Assembly (NCBI GenBank): GCA_963794185.1
Contig: CAWCDM010000030.1
Span: forward strand, 1-64,000
DNA from: JAMXLO01 sp963794185
GTDB taxonomy: Bacteria; Pseudomonadota; Alphaproteobacteria; Acetobacterales; Acetobacteraceae
Direction: 5' to 3'
DNA: 64,000 bases
The translations under genes were made by a program, and so were the position numbers. Shown in pieces: positions 16,598 to 27,559 of this stretch. Each line of letters begins with the position of its first letter. Within the stretch, counting starts at the first letter, position 1. The notes beneath the pieces were generated by a model that worked only from the letters and a program-made list of their open reading frames with translations, did no database searches and was not told the origin of the DNA.

Positions 16598-17607
16598 GGC
16601 GTCACCACGATCTTGCCGAACACTTCCCGGTTTTCGATCACCTGCAGCGCGTCGGCAGCCTCGGCCAGCGGGTAGGTGCGCTCCACCAGCGTGTTCAGCC
16701 GGCGCTGGCGCACCATCTCCAGCAGCGCCACGATGTCGCTGCGCTGCCAGCCGTTCGATCCGCGAATTTCCAGCTCGAAGGTCCAAATGAAGCGGATGTC
16801 CTCCTGCGGATCGTAGCCCGCGGTCGCGCCGCAGGTGAGCAGCCTGCCGCCGACCTTCAGACAGCGCATCGACCTCACCCAGGTGTCGCCGCCGGTGAAG
16901 TTCACCACCACGTCCACCCCGTTGCCGACATTGGCGCCGCGCCGCGACGGCTTGCCGTAGAGGGCAAAAATCTCCTGCACGAAGTCGCGCTCGGCATAGT
17001 TGATCAGATGGTCGGCGCCCAGCGCGCGCAGCCGATCCAGTTTTTCCGCGGTGCTGGCGCAGGCCACGATCTCGGCGCCGGCCTGCCTGGCAAGCTGCAC
17101 GCAGCACACGCCGACGCCGCCGCTGGCGCCCAGGATCATCACCCTGTCGCCCGCGCGCAGGTTGCCCTTGAAAACCAGCATGCGATGCGCCGTGCCATAG
17201 GCGACCGGCAGCGCCGCCGCATCTACGTAGCTCACGGCATCCGGGATTCGCACCAGCTGATGCGCGCGTGCGCGGCACAGTTCGGCAAGTCCGCCATGCA
17301 TGGTCTCGCCGATCAGCCCACCCTCCACACGATTGATCGGATCGACCAGCACCCTGTCGCCGACCGACCAACCTTCGACACAAGGACCGACCGCGGCGAT
17401 CTCACCGGCAACGTCGAGGCCCATGATCAGCGGCATCGGGATTCTGATTCCCGGCATGCCGCGGCGCGTGAACACGTCGTGGTAGTTCAGCGACGTGGCA
17501 CGGACGCGGATCAGCACATCGCCTTCGCCGATTGTCGGATCGGGGAAGTCGGACACGAACTTCATCACGTCGGATCCGCCATGCTGGCGGACGACCATCG
17601 CTTGCAT
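16594..17607 (-). CDS. Zinc-type alcohol dehydrogenase/quinone oxidoreductase family
   Basis: A 337-residue medium-chain reductase. The N-terminus MQAMVVRQHGGSDVMKFV and RATSLNYHDVFTRRGMPG are typical, GLDVAGEIAAVG follows, and the nucleotide-binding VMILGASGGVGVCCVQLARQ is intact. The usual zinc-ligand pattern is not obvious, which favours an NADPH:quinone reductase or enoyl reductase role. It sits between the acyl-CoA ligase (11 bases upstream) and the thioesterase. Confidence 0.88.
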   Translation of the reverse strand: MQAMVVRQHGGSDVMKFVSDFPDPTIGEGDVLIRVRATSLNYHDVFTRRGMPGIRIPMPLIMGLDVAGEIAAVGPCVEGWSVGDRVLVDPINRVEGGLIGETMHGGLAELCRARAHQLVRIPDAVSYVDAAALPVAYGTAHRMLVFKGNLRAGDRVMILGASGGVGVCCVQLARQAGAEIVACASTAEKLDRLRALGADHLINYAERDFVQEIFALYGKPSRRGANVGNGVDVVVNFTGGDTWVRSMRCLKVGGRLLTCGATAGYDPQEDIRFIWTFELEIRGSNGWQRSDIVALLEMVRQRRLNTLVERTYPLAEAADALQVIENREVFGKIVVTP

Positions 17608-17618
17608 CTTGCCTCCTG

Positions 17619-19100
17619 TTACGCCTGCATCGTGGCCTGCGTTGCCAGGCGCCTGCGATCGATCTTGTTGGTTCCCGCGAGCGGCAGTTCGTCGAGAAAC
17701 CAGACGCGCCTTGGATGCTGGTAGGCCGGCGCGTTGGCAAGTGCGAATTGCCGGATGTCGTCCTCGCTCACCTTCGCGCCGGCATGCGGCACGACGAACG
17801 CGACCGGCTTATGCGCCTTCAGTTCGTCGGGGACAGGCACCACACAAACCTGGTGCACGGCGGGATGTCGTTCCAACATCTTCTCTACTTCGCCCGGATA
17901 GATGTTCTCGCCGCCGCAGACGAACATGTCGTCGGCGCGCCCGACAAAGAAGAAGAACCCATCCGAGTCGCGGTGGAACACGTCGCCCGTGATGTAGAAG
18001 CCATCCGGCGTCAGCACCTTGCGCGTCGTGTCCGGTAATTTGTGGTAGCCGTTCATCAGCGCCGGACAGCGCATCTCGAGCACGCCTTCGTCCGCCACCA
18101 CCGCGCCATCCCGCCGCAGGCGCAAATCGACCGACGGATGCGCAACGCCGAGCGACAGCGGCGTCCGTTGCAGCCCGTCCGGATGCGGACCGAATACGAT
18201 CGGTCCCGCTTCCGTGGTGCCATAACCGTGGACGATACGGGCCTGCGGGAAAGCCTGCCGCATCTGCTCGATCAGTTGTTCGGAGAGCGGTGCCGAACCG
18301 ACGCGCAGACTTTGCACCGACGCAAGATCGGCCGACGCCATTGCCTCGCGCTCGCGCAGCATCATCGCGATCATGGTTGGAACGGCGGTGAGCGCGTGCA
18401 CCCGATAGCGTGACGCAGCATCGATATAGGCGGGAGCGGTGAACGACGGCAGCAGCACGATGGTGCCGCCTGTGTACAGCGTCGACTGACACACCGACAG
18501 CGCGTTCATGTGATACAGCGGCGCCGCGACCAGCACGCGCTGGCCGGGCGGCGGTTTAGGATCGGCCCGCTGCTGCAGCACCCACAGATGACTTTGGTGC
18601 GACAGCACCACGCCCTTCGGCTGCCCGGTTGAACCCGAGGTGTAGAGGAACATCGCCGGCTCCCCGGCCTCGGCCTGCACCACGGTGAAGCTGCCTTCGT
18701 CCAGCAGTGAGGTGAACGCGTCCTCCATGACGATTTGCGGCACGTCCGGACGCAGCAACGGGCGCCGAGTGGCATCGCACAGCACCAGACGGGCGTCGGC
18801 ATCCTCCACCACGAAATTCACCGTCTCCGCCGGCAGCTTGTAGTTCACGGGAACGGATACCAGACCTGCGCGCATGGTGCCGAGGAAAGCGATGAGATAC
18901 TCGGCGCTGTTTGCCGCCAGGATCGCAACCCGCCCGCCACGCCGCAGGCCGCGCCGCAGCAGGCCGCGCGCAAACGCATCGCTCAGCCGGTGGATATCGG
19001 CGTAGCGGAATGATCGCGGTGTGCCGCCGAGGTCGATCAACGCGGGCGCAGCAGGATCGGCTCCTGCTGCGACCGCACCGCCCAGATTTGGTTCCGCCAT
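17619..19100 (-). CDS. AMP-forming acyl-CoA synthetase (class I adenylate-forming)
   Basis: A 493-residue adenylating enzyme that would activate a carboxylic acid with ATP and CoA. Motifs in order are the P-loop YTSGSTGQPKGVVLSH, APLYHMNALSV, HGYGTTEAGPIV, GFYITGDVFHRDSDGFFFF, VCGGENIYPGEVEKML and the C-terminal NKIDR with the catalytic Lys. All core motifs are intact. The substrate cannot be told from sequence. It begins 2 bases after the VOC gene stop. The operon order is VOC, ligase, reductase, thioesterase. Confidence 0.92.
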   Translation of the reverse strand: MAEPNLGGAVAAGADPAAPALIDLGGTPRSFRYADIHRLSDAFARGLLRRGLRRGGRVAILAANSAEYLIAFLGTMRAGLVSVPVNYKLPAETVNFVVEDADARLVLCDATRRPLLRPDVPQIVMEDAFTSLLDEGSFTVVQAEAGEPAMFLYTSGSTGQPKGVVLSHQSHLWVLQQRADPKPPPGQRVLVAAPLYHMNALSVCQSTLYTGGTIVLLPSFTAPAYIDAASRYRVHALTAVPTMIAMMLREREAMASADLASVQSLRVGSAPLSEQLIEQMRQAFPQARIVHGYGTTEAGPIVFGPHPDGLQRTPLSLGVAHPSVDLRLRRDGAVVADEGVLEMRCPALMNGYHKLPDTTRKVLTPDGFYITGDVFHRDSDGFFFFVGRADDMFVCGGENIYPGEVEKMLERHPAVHQVCVVPVPDELKAHKPVAFVVPHAGAKVSEDDIRQFALANAPAYQHPRRVWFLDELPLAGTNKIDRRRLATQATMQA

Positions 19101-19102
19101 CG

Positions 19103-19949
19103 TCAGGCGCGGAATTCGAGCGTCACGCCGAAGGCCTCGGTCGCCGGCACGACGATGCGATCGGCCCCGCGGTAAACGCCGCGGATCTGCCCCGCCGCCA
19201 ATGCCGCGGCAGCGCCGTCCAGAGATCGGGTGCGAATGGTCAGCGCCGCCATGTACTCTTCGCGCCCATCGCCCGCAGGTGCGGCATCGCCGAAAGCATG
19301 CGCAAGCGCGGCCGGCGTGACCATGTCGAAATGTGACAATCCGATGACGAGCGAGCAGCCGGTCGCGCTCTGGCGCACCGAGTCATTCGCCGAACATGCG
19401 CGCGAACAGTTGTCCCAGCGACGAGGGATCGCGCGCCGCGATCACCGCACGCGCCACGCCGATCGCTCCGTTCGGGTGATGGCGCCATTCGTCGCGCCAG
19501 ATGAGGTCACGATTGAAGTGGTGACAGAAATAAATGCGTCCCACTGGGACCGCTCCAGGCGTCAGGCGCACCGTGCGAAACGTCGCATCGCGCGGCCCGT
19601 CCGTCAGCTCGACCGGACGCGAGAACTCGAGAGGCGGTTCCACCGGAACCCCGGCGTCGTGCAAGGCAGCGTACACCGAGGCGGAATCCTCGGTGCCGAA
19701 CACGAGGCCGTTGAGACCGAACGGCGCCGCCAGGATTTCACCGCGCCGCGTGTCGCCGGTCGGTGCGGCAATTAATTCCAAATATTCGGTCCCGAAGATC
19801 GCCAGGTGGTTCATTGATCCCAACGTGTGATAGCCACGCGGGGTCATGGTGAAGCCGAGGCGGCGATAGGTCTCAAGCCCGGCATCGATTTGATCGCGCA
19901 CGTTGACCACCACGTGATCGAGCGTCGGCACCGGCAATGTCCCGTCCAT
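19103..19949 (-). CDS. VOC/glyoxalase-like domain protein (single-base insertion)
   Basis: The N-terminal part reads VPTLDHVVVNVRDQIDAGLE, RRLGFTMTPRGYHTLGSMNH and FGTEYLELIA, the beta-alpha-beta module of vicinal-oxygen-chelate proteins with metal-ligand-type His and Glu. Near 19382 an extra T turns GAAGAC into GAATGAC and creates a TGA. The downstream frame continues SATGCSLVIGLSHFDMVTPA to TEAFGVTLEFRA. Joined length is about 281 residues, fitting the glyoxalase-like two-module family. It is the first gene of the operon with the acyl-CoA ligase. Confidence 0.75.
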
Positions 19950-20291
19950 TGTGCTGCCCCCCTTTGTCCGAATTGCGCATTCTCTCCTGCCACGATGGTA
20001 TTGCGGCGGCGCACGGCAAACCAGCCCTCCGCCGTGACTGGTCGGTCGCGCATACAAAAGCGGCGGCACCCCGTGGGGCACCGCCAAGTTTGGGGGGGAA
20101 ACGTCACGCGGCGGAACCACATGGCAGTCCGCCGCGCCGCACACATTGGGACTTATCCGACCATGTCAAGCTCACAGTTCCGCGCGCTGCCTGCACAACT
20201 CGTTATATCGACGTAATCCGGAATCAAAACTTCCGCCGCACGTGACTTCAAGTTTGCGCAGCGATTACATCGCTGTAACGCCTGCGCCGTG
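19950..20291. other. Intergenic gap between the VOC operon and ligD
   Basis: This 342-base stretch contains the probable promoter region of the VOC-ligase operon and the candidate ligD terminator described separately. The sequence just before the VOC start has a run of C (19955-19961). No open frame here looks coding. Confidence 0.5.
20053..20085 (-). terminator. Candidate intrinsic terminator downstream of ligD
   Basis: On the minus strand the sequence reads GGCGGTGCCCC, a short turn, GGGGTGCCGCC, then GCTTTTG. The stem has two internal mismatches and is followed by four T. It lies about 205 bases after the ligD stop, so transcription of ligD could end here before the VOC operon promoter. 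Confidence 0.45.
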
Positions 20292-22915
20292 CTACATTCG
20301 TCGGCGCTTTGGCTTCGCCGCCTGGACAATGACGGCCTTGCCCGTGCGAGGCGGGCTCTGCTTCGGCGCGCTGGGCCTGGTGGCGAGATCAGGCAGGCGC
20401 TGGCGCATGGCAGAGAAGCCCTCCCAAGGATCGGCACGCAGCCGCGCCATTCGATCGGGGGTCTTCCCCAAGTTGAACTTTTCCGGATCGAGCTTGCGGT
20501 CCACCTCGTCCCAGGTGACCGGCATGGCAACGTTCGCCCCCGGTCTCGCGCGGGGACAGAGCGACGCGATGGCCGTGGCTCCCATGCCATTGCGCAGCCA
20601 GTCGATGAGAATCCTGCCGCGCCGGTCCGCCTTCTTCAGCGTCGACAGGTAAACATCCGGCTTTTCCTGGCTCATTGTCTCGGCGAGCGCGCGACAGAAG
20701 GGTTTGACATCATCCCAATGCGCGGCCGGCTCCAGAGGAACCACCACATGAAGCCCCTTGCCTCCGGTGGTCCGGCAGAACGATTCGAGCCCAAGCCGGC
20801 GCAGATGATCGCGAACGTCATGGGCGGCCGTCACAACGTCGGTGAAGGCGACGCCCTCGCCCGGATCGAGGTCGAACACAATCTGGTCGGGATGCAGCAG
20901 ATCGGCTTCGCTGGAGCCCCAGGCATGGAGTTCGATCGCCGACATCTGTGCCATGGCGACCAGCCCATCGGCATCGTCGATCGCCAGATACGGTGAGCCT
21001 TCGACCTCGCCCTCACGAATTGCGGAGGGCAGCGCACCGCGACCATGCTTCTGGAAGAAGTGCTCGCCTGCGATGCCTGCCGGACAGCGAACAACCGCAA
21101 GCGGCCGACGCGCCAGCCCCGGCAGCGCATGATCGGCGACCGCCAGCCAGTATTCCGCCAGGTCCTGTTTGGTGATGCCCGGCCACAGCTCGCGATCGGG
21201 GTGCGTCAGCGCGATACCCCCGACGGTCAAGCCTCGCTGCTTCGGTGCACGTGCGGTCACGATGTTGTTGCCCCGCTTCGCCGTGGTTGCGTTGCCAGGC
21301 ACCTGACGTGGACTGACCATCTTTCGCTCCGCCTTGGGATCGGCCGGGTCGCGCACGATCTCGGAGGCCGCCTTGTCTTCCCGCAGGCCGAGATAGACCG
21401 CGTGGCGCATGCGGCCCGAGCCGGACCACGAGGTAAACTGCACTTCCGCGACAAGCTCCGGCTGAACCCACCGGATCTCGTTCGGCAGCGGCTCGCCCGC
21501 GGCGAGCCAGCGATTTTGGCGGATCGGATCGCGAGATCGGCAAGCCGTTTGGTCAACCTTGCCAGCTCCTGTTCGGAGAATCCTGAACCAACGCCGCCGG
21601 CGTAATGCAGCCTGCCCTGTGGATCGTAGTAGCCCAGATGCAGCGAGCCGAGGCCGGTGCGGCTGCCGCCTGGTGGCGTCCAACCGAGCACGATGAACTC
21701 CTCGCGACCCAGGCATTTCACCTTCACCCAGCCGTGTCCGCGACCCGCGCGATAGGGCGCATCCGACTGCTTGCAGACGATGCCTTCAAGGCCGATGCGG
21801 CACGCCTCGCGGCGCATGCCGGCCGCGTCGCCCTCGTGGTGGTCACTGTAGCGCAGCATGCCGTGCCAGTCCGAGAGGCCGGTCAGCACGCGTTTGCGAT
21901 CGATCAATCGGCTGGGTCGCAAATCCCATCCGTCGAGATGCAGCAGGTCGAACAGATAGAGATTGAGCGTCGCGTCCTTGCCCGCTGAAAGCGCTGCTTG
22001 CAAAGCCGGAAAACTCGACACGCCATCCTTGTCCAGCGCCACCAGCTCGCCGTCCACCAGCGCCGCGTCCACGTCCAGCCTGCCCACCTCCCGCGCCACA
22101 GCGGGAAGCCGATCCGTCCAGTCCAACCCATTGCGTGTCACGAGCCGGACCTTGCCGTGATCGATCCAGCACAGCAGGCGGTATCCGTCGAACTTGATCT
22201 CGCTGACCCAGCCGTCGCCTTTCGGGGGTTCCTCCGCCTGCGCGGCGAGTTGCGGCGCCTGGCGTTGCGGCAGCTTCCCGCGCGCGGCACCTTCCGCCGG
22301 CGGGTCCTCGCGCCGTTTGCCGGCGGTCTTGGCGGTGCGCTTCGGCGGCGGCGCTGCCTGCTCGATCGCCGTCGCATCCGCACCGGCACGTTCCGCCTCG
22401 TCATGTCCCTTGATCAGCAGCCAGTTGTCCTGCCGGGAGCGCTGCCCCGGGCGAGACTTCAGTCGCACCAGCGTGAAGCGGCCATTCAGCCGGTTGCCGT
22501 GCAGGACGAATTTGAGCTCGCCCTTGCGCATCCCCGCTTCGGGATCGTCGAGCGGTTCCCAGGTGCCGCGATCCCAGGTCTCCACCTTGCCGGCCCCGTA
22601 TTGCCCATCGGGGATCGTGCCCTGAAAATCCGCGTAGTCGAGCGGATGGTCCTCGACATGCACGGCAATCCGCTTGTCCGCGGGATCCAGCGAGGGACCT
22701 TTGCGCACCGCCCAGCTCCAGAGCACACCGCCGTGCTCCAGCCGAAAATCCCAGTGCAGTCCTGCACGATGCGCCGCGTGTTTCTGCACCACGAACATCG
22801 GCGCGCCCGCCGGCCTGGCGCGTGACTCTGGCGCAGGTTCGCTGGTGACGCCGAAATTGCGCTTCGCCCGGTAGGTGCGTATCGACGTGTCGCGTCCAGT
22901 GCCGGTGCGGGCCAT
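20292..22915 (-). CDS. ligD: ATP-dependent DNA ligase D, PE-LIG-POL (single frameshift)
   Basis: LigD seals double-strand breaks with Ku in bacterial non-homologous end joining. The joined protein has about 874 residues. An N-terminal phosphoesterase (residues 40-160) shows VQKHAAHRAGLHWDFRLEHG. The ligase domain has the nucleotidyl-lysine in EIKFDGYR (Lys241), DGELVALD and GLEGIVCKQ. A C-terminal primase-polymerase domain has IVFDLDPGEGV and CRTTGGKGLHVVVPL. The frame changes near 21525, between LIG and POL, so both active domains are otherwise intact. The order PE-LIG-POL is the arrangement of alphaproteobacterial LigD. No ku gene is visible in this window. Confidence 0.92.
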
Positions 22916-23008
22916 ACGGTATCAGCCTGCCATCACAGCCGGGGTTCCCGCCTTACACAACCAGTTGATGGCGGAGCGTCGGATAGCTGCTTTTGCAGAT
23001 ACTCGCCG

Positions 23009-23800
23009 TTACGCGCGCTGCAGCGTCTTTCGCAGGAAGCCGGTGCGCTGGGTGGCACTCGCCATCAGGAACGCGGCATCCGCACCTGACAATATGAAGC
23101 GCGCACCCAACTCGATGTAGCGCTGCATGATCGGCTCGTTGTAGATGCCGGCCATGCCCGGGAATTTTCCGTGCCTGCGACTGGCGGCGATCATCGTCCG
23201 ATACGCATCCGTCACGCGTTCGTTGCCGAAGTCGCCGGGAATGCCCATCTCGGCGCAGAGATCGTTGGTGCCGATCAGCAGCACATCGACACCGGGAACG
23301 GCGGCAATCTCGTCGGCGTTGGCGATCGCCGTCGGCGTCTCCAGCATCACCACGGTGAGGTTGGCGGCATTCAGCGCCTTGGCCGCCTCGCCGGTGCTGG
23401 CCGAGCGCAGGCTGTAATGCGGCCCGATGCCGCCCATCGAGCGATGGCCAACCGGCGGGTATTTCAGCTTCTGCACCACCTCGCGCGCCTCGGCCGCCGT
23501 GTCGACATGCGGCATCACGATACCCAGCGCGCCATTGTCCAGCACGCGCGTCGCGATCGAGTATTCGCCGTTCGGCACGCGCACGAGCGGGGCGATGCCG
23601 GCATCCAGCGCGGCAACCGCGATCTGCGCGGCGGCCTCGATCGACATCGCGCCATGCTCGAGATCGAGGAACAGCCAGTCGAAGTCTGCGGTCTTCATGG
23701 CGATGGCGATCTCGACGCTGCGCGTCATGCGCACGCCGGTGCCAAGAGAGAGTTCGCCCTGTTCAAGTTTCTCGCGGGCGACGTTGCGGATAGTCGGCAT
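23009..23800 (-). CDS. HpcH/HpaI family aldolase
   Basis: A 263-residue class II pyruvate-type aldolase. Marks are DWLFLDLEHGAMS (base His), IAPLVRVPN (substrate Arg), LDNGALGIVMPHVDTAAEAR, VVMLETPTAIANADEIAAV (metal Glu) and VDVLLIGTNDLCAEMGIPG (metal Asp). GGAGAG lies 7 bases before the ATG. It cleaves 2-keto-4-hydroxy acids to pyruvate plus an aldehyde. It is the last gene of a six-gene minus-strand operon and would catalyse a terminal carbon-carbon cleavage step. Confidence 0.92.
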   Translation of the reverse strand: MPTIRNVAREKLEQGELSLGTGVRMTRSVEIAIAMKTADFDWLFLDLEHGAMSIEAAAQIAVAALDAGIAPLVRVPNGEYSIATRVLDNGALGIVMPHVDTAAEAREVVQKLKYPPVGHRSMGGIGPHYSLRSASTGEAAKALNAANLTVVMLETPTAIANADEIAAVPGVDVLLIGTNDLCAEMGIPGDFGNERVTDAYRTMIAASRRHGKFPGMAGIYNEPIMQRYIELGARFILSGADAAFLMASATQRTGFLRKTLQRA

Positions 23801-23819
23801 GACGTTTCTCTCCGTCGGT

Positions 23820-25305
23820 TCAGCGCCAGCGCGTGGCGATGGCGGTCGCGATCACTCGGTTGAGCGCTGCGAGATCCATCGGATGATCGGTCTCGTTGTT
23901 GACGGCAACGACCATGCGGTGGCGGCGCAGAACGAAGATGCGCTGGTCCGACGCGCCAGACGCCCAGGCCGCATCCGTCGGCAGGTCGGGGAAGCTGCGA
24001 TCGGCGTTGGCGCGGAAGCACGCTGCGTAGCTGCTGCCGGCATGCGTGGGCGCAAGCGCATAGTCCACCCAGCCTTCCGGCAGCAGGCGCTCGCCGTCCC
24101 AGACGCCATCCTGCACATAGAGCACGCCGAGTTTGGCGTAGTCGCGCAGTGTGGCAAAGCCGGAGCCGGAGGCAATCAGGTTACCGACGCAGTCAGCCGA
24201 GTGCTGGTAGGTGCTCATGCCCAGGCGGTCGGCAAGAAGCTCATAAACGGTTCGGTGGTACGGCATGCCTCGGCTTTCGATACGATCGCGGATGATCGCG
24301 CCGAGCACGTTGAGGCCTGCGTTGATGTAGCGGTACACCGAGCCGGGCACAGTTGCGACAATGGAGCGCTGGGCCGCGTCGAATGCATCGGCCGCGTCCT
24401 GGTAGACCGAGCTGTTCTCGAAGCCGATCGTTGCGAAGCCGTTCTCATCGACCACCGGGAACGCCAGTCCCGAGCGCATGCGCAGCAGGTGATCGATCGT
24501 GATCAGATGGTGGATGGACCTCGGGTCACGCCACAACGGCGCCGGTGCGGGATCGTATATCGAGCCGAGCCAGCCCTGATGAACCAGTCTGCCGATCAGC
24601 GTGCAGGTGATCGCCTTGGTCATCGACCAGCTCGGCGTCGCACGATCCGGTGCACCGAACGCACTGTAGCGTTCCGCCAGCACGCGATCCGGCGAGGCGA
24701 TCAGAATGCCGTAGATGCCCCGCGAATTGGCGAACAGCTCATCGAGCGCCGCGGCCAGTTCGGGCGGCGGCGAACGCGGCGGCTCGACCGCGTCGCCGCG
24801 CGACCAGGCAAGGCCGGGATCGGGTGCGCGGCGTGCAATCGGCGCGGGGTCGAATGCCGGAGCGCTGCGCGTGCCGAGCAGAATGCCGCCATAGCCCGGC
24901 CGCGCGATCGCCGAACCGACGAGCGGGGCGCCGAAATCCGCATCGGTCCAGCGCACGGTGACGCGGCGATCTGCGTCGTTGGTCTCAATGCTGATGCGTC
25001 CGGCGCGGTGTGCGGCAATCAGCCCCGCCTGCTCGGCTGAAGCATCGGGTCGTGCCGTCAGGCCGCCGGGAATGCCCAACGCCCGCCAGCGGAAATGCCG
25101 TTCGGCCGTACCGCGGTCGAGGCCGCTCACATACATCATATCGGCGAAGCGCTTGGCCGCGAAGTTCACCGTGCGCTGGCGGATCGCGCGCGGCGAGCCG
25201 TCATAGACCACCGGATCAGGCGGTCCATCGGCAAACAGCGGACGCGTCGTGTCGAACGTCGAAATCGACGACAACCGGCGGAGGCTCGGACACGCCGTCG
25301 TTCAT
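23820..25305 (-). CDS. Serine hydrolase, class C beta-lactamase/6-aminohexanoate-dimer hydrolase-like (probable N-terminal frameshift)
   Basis: An approximately 490-residue penicillin-binding-fold hydrolase. The Ser-x2-Lys motif is PSWSMTKAITC, a Tyr in YRYINAGLN supplies the second motif, and LNVLGAIIRDR follows. The family hydrolyses amides, esters or lactams. An open frame with a TTG start begins at 25274. However, an ATG at 25305 overlaps the PhyH stop as ATGA and reads MNDGVSEPPPVVVDFD before a local shift near 25255 joins it to TTRPLFADG. I therefore place the native start at 25305. It lies 19 bases before the aldolase gene. Confidence 0.8.
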
Positions 25306-26195
25306 TTCACCGGCTCCGCCTGGCGCACCTCGACCGGCAGCGCGAAGTAGCGGCTCTTCATGCCCTTCTGATTTTCATAGAGCGAGCCTTGCAGTTTCGC
25401 CGGCGGCAGCGGCAGGCGCACCGGCACGCGTTCCAGCCGAGGCTCACGGTGAACGCCCGCGACCATCAGGTCCTTGAACTTCTCGATGCCGGCGGGGAAG
25501 CCGAGCAGCGGCCAGGCATCGGCGGTGCGGAACTGGAACAGCAGCAGGCGGCGGTCGATGTCGGAAACGTTCGGGGCCGATCCGTGCACGGCGCGCACGT
25601 GATGCACGGTGATCGAACCGGCCTTGCCGGTGAGCGGAACCGCCTTGCCGTAGTCCACATCCCGGTTCGCCGGATCCATCGCGCCACAGAACACACCGTC
25701 GGCGTGGTGGTCGTGGATCGGCCCGCGATGACTGCCGGGAACGATCATCAGCGGACCGTTCGCCGGTTCCATGTCGTCGAACATCACGCCGACCGCGGCC
25801 AGATCGTCGTTGGTGTGCGGGTAGAACGCCCAGTCCTGGTGCCACTCCACCGGCGCACCGAAGCCTGCCGACTTCAGGTTCAGCTTCGCGGTGTCGAAGC
25901 GGATGTCGGGACCCCACAGGTCATGCAGCACGGCCATGATCTTCGGATGGCGCACGAGGCGTGCATATTCGGGATGGTGCAGGTGCGCCGTCTTGATCCG
26001 CCGGACGCGCGGGTTCTCCGGCGTGTGGCTGTCCTCGAGGTCGTAGATCTCGTTATGCTTCGTGACCTCTCGCGCGCGCTCGACGAATTCGTCGGTCACG
26101 CGCCGAAGGCGCTGCACTTCGTCCGCCGTAAGTATGTCGGGGACGACGATTGCGCCGGTCTCGTGGTATTGCTCGATCTGGGCCCTGCTCAGCAT
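25302..26195 (-). CDS. Phytanoyl-CoA dioxygenase (PhyH) family protein
   Basis: A 297-residue Fe(II)/2-oxoglutarate oxygenase. It begins LSRAQIEQYHETGAIVVPDI, typical of PhyH. The metal triad is visible as VEWHQDWAFY (His-x-Asp) and VHHVRAVHGSAPN (distal His), with IDRRLLLFQFRTADAW supplying the 2-oxoglutarate Arg. Members hydroxylate CoA esters or free small molecules. It sits in the middle of the catabolic operon, between the VOC protein and the serine hydrolase. Confidence 0.9.
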   Translation of the reverse strand: MLSRAQIEQYHETGAIVVPDILTADEVQRLRRVTDEFVERAREVTKHNEIYDLEDSHTPENPRVRRIKTAHLHHPEYARLVRHPKIMAVLHDLWGPDIRFDTAKLNLKSAGFGAPVEWHQDWAFYPHTNDDLAAVGVMFDDMEPANGPLMIVPGSHRGPIHDHHADGVFCGAMDPANRDVDYGKAVPLTGKAGSITVHHVRAVHGSAPNVSDIDRRLLLFQFRTADAWPLLGFPAGIEKFKDLMVAGVHREPRLERVPVRLPLPPAKLQGSLYENQKGMKSRYFALPVEVRQAEPVK

Positions 26196-26219
26196 GACAT
26201 CCTCCCGCTGAGCATGAGA

Positions 26220-26667
26220 CTAACATCGCGCTCGCGTGTGGTCGAGCAGTGGGCGCGCTGGTCCTACTCTGCGCTGCACCAGCTCGACCATGATGCCTTC
26301 CGGGCCGCGGATGAACGCGAGCCGCGTGCCGGGATCGCGGGTCAGAGGACCGATGGCGACCTCGGCGCCCTTGGCGCGCAGTTCCTCGCACGCCGCGTCC
26401 ACGTCATCCACCGTCAGCCCGATATGCTCCAGGCCGTAATAGGGAAAATTGCGGCGCCGTCGCAGTCGGGTCGTGCGGATGCGTCGGCGCGATCAGCACC
26501 TTCTGCCCGCCCACCTTCATCGTCACACGCAGCTGCCCGGGATACAGCGTTCCCGGCGGATAGGTGCTGCGAGTCACCTCGGCGCCGAACATCGTCTCGA
26601 AGAAACGCGCGGTCGCGTCCGGATCGGGGCTGCGCAGATGCACGTGATCGTACTGGTAATCGCGCAT
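26220..26667 (-). CDS. VOC family protein (frameshifted)
   Basis: A single-module glyoxalase/bleomycin-resistance-fold protein of about 149 residues. The first frame gives MRDYQYDHVHLRSPDPDATA, RFFETMFGAEVTRSTYPPG and VTMKVGGQKVLIAPTHP. After a shift near 26445 the second gives YGLEHIGLTVDDVDAACEEL, RAKGAEVAIGPLTRD and FIRGPEGIMVELVQRR. Metal-ligand His and Glu are present (DHVHLRS, VELVQ). It may be an isomerase or dioxygenase-type VOC enzyme in the operon's pathway. Confidence 0.8.
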
Positions 26668-26683
26668 GGCGCATCCTCTCTAG

Positions 26684-27557
26684 CTACTGTCGCACGAACG
26701 TGTAGCGGAACCGGTCGCCATCCGCCGTGACCCGGCCCACGGTGGGCGACGGGAAATGGATCGGCAGGATCAGCGTGCTGGTGTCCGCCACCTCGCTCAG
26801 GAACTTCCGCCGCGATGCCGCTGCCTGCTTCGCGTCCCAGTCGAAGATCGTCGACCATTCCGGCTCGCGGCATTGCAGCGCGTGGTGCATCATGTCGCCG
26901 GTCACCGAGGCGCGCTGGCCGCCCGAGCTTATGTTCACGCAGCAATGGCACGGCGAATGCCCGGGCGTCGGCGACAGCCATACCGTGTCGTCGAGCGTGT
27001 AGTCGTCATCCACCAGCAGCGCCTGGCCCGCCGCCACGACCGGCTCGCAGTTGAACCGCCAGACATTGCCGGGCGGCTGATCGCCGCGCTTCGTGGCTTC
27101 CTCCCACGCCGCGTATTCGCGCTTGTGGAAGATGTATTTGGCCTTCGGGAAGGTCGGCACCCATCGTCCATTCGCGCAGCACCGTGTTCCAGCCGCAGTG
27201 GTCGATGTGCAGATGCGTGCAGAACACGTAATCGATGTCTTCGAACTTCAGTCCCGCGGCATGGAATCCGTCGAGCCAGGGCTGTTTCGGGAAATCCATC
27301 GGCGCCGGATAGCCCTTGTCCTCGCCGGTGCAGGTGTCCACCAGGATCGTGTGGTGCGGCGTGCGCACCACGAATGTCTGGTAGGTGATCACCATGCGGT
27401 TGGAAGCGGCATCGTAGACCACAGGATCCATTTCCGCGAGATGGCGCCTGCCGACATCCGGGTCGTACGCGGGGAACATGTCCTCGGGCTGGCGCCACGG
27501 TCCGTCGCGCTCGATGATGCTGGTGATGGTGACGTCGCCGATCTTCAGGGTCTGCAT
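26684..27557 (-). CDS. MBL-fold metallohydrolase (frameshifted)
   Basis: A metallo-beta-lactamase-fold enzyme of about 290 residues. It starts MQTLKIGDVTITSIIERDGP. The zinc site is FCTHLHIDHCGWN (H-x-H-x-D-H). After a one-base shift near 27155, VPTFPKAKYIFHKREYAAWE, LSPTPGHSPCHCCVNI (third His) and SVTGDMMHHALQ (bridging Asp) follow. The overall pattern resembles lactonase or AHL-lactonase-like members. It begins 2 bases after the amidohydrolase stop. Confidence 0.85.
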
Positions 27558-27559
27558 TG

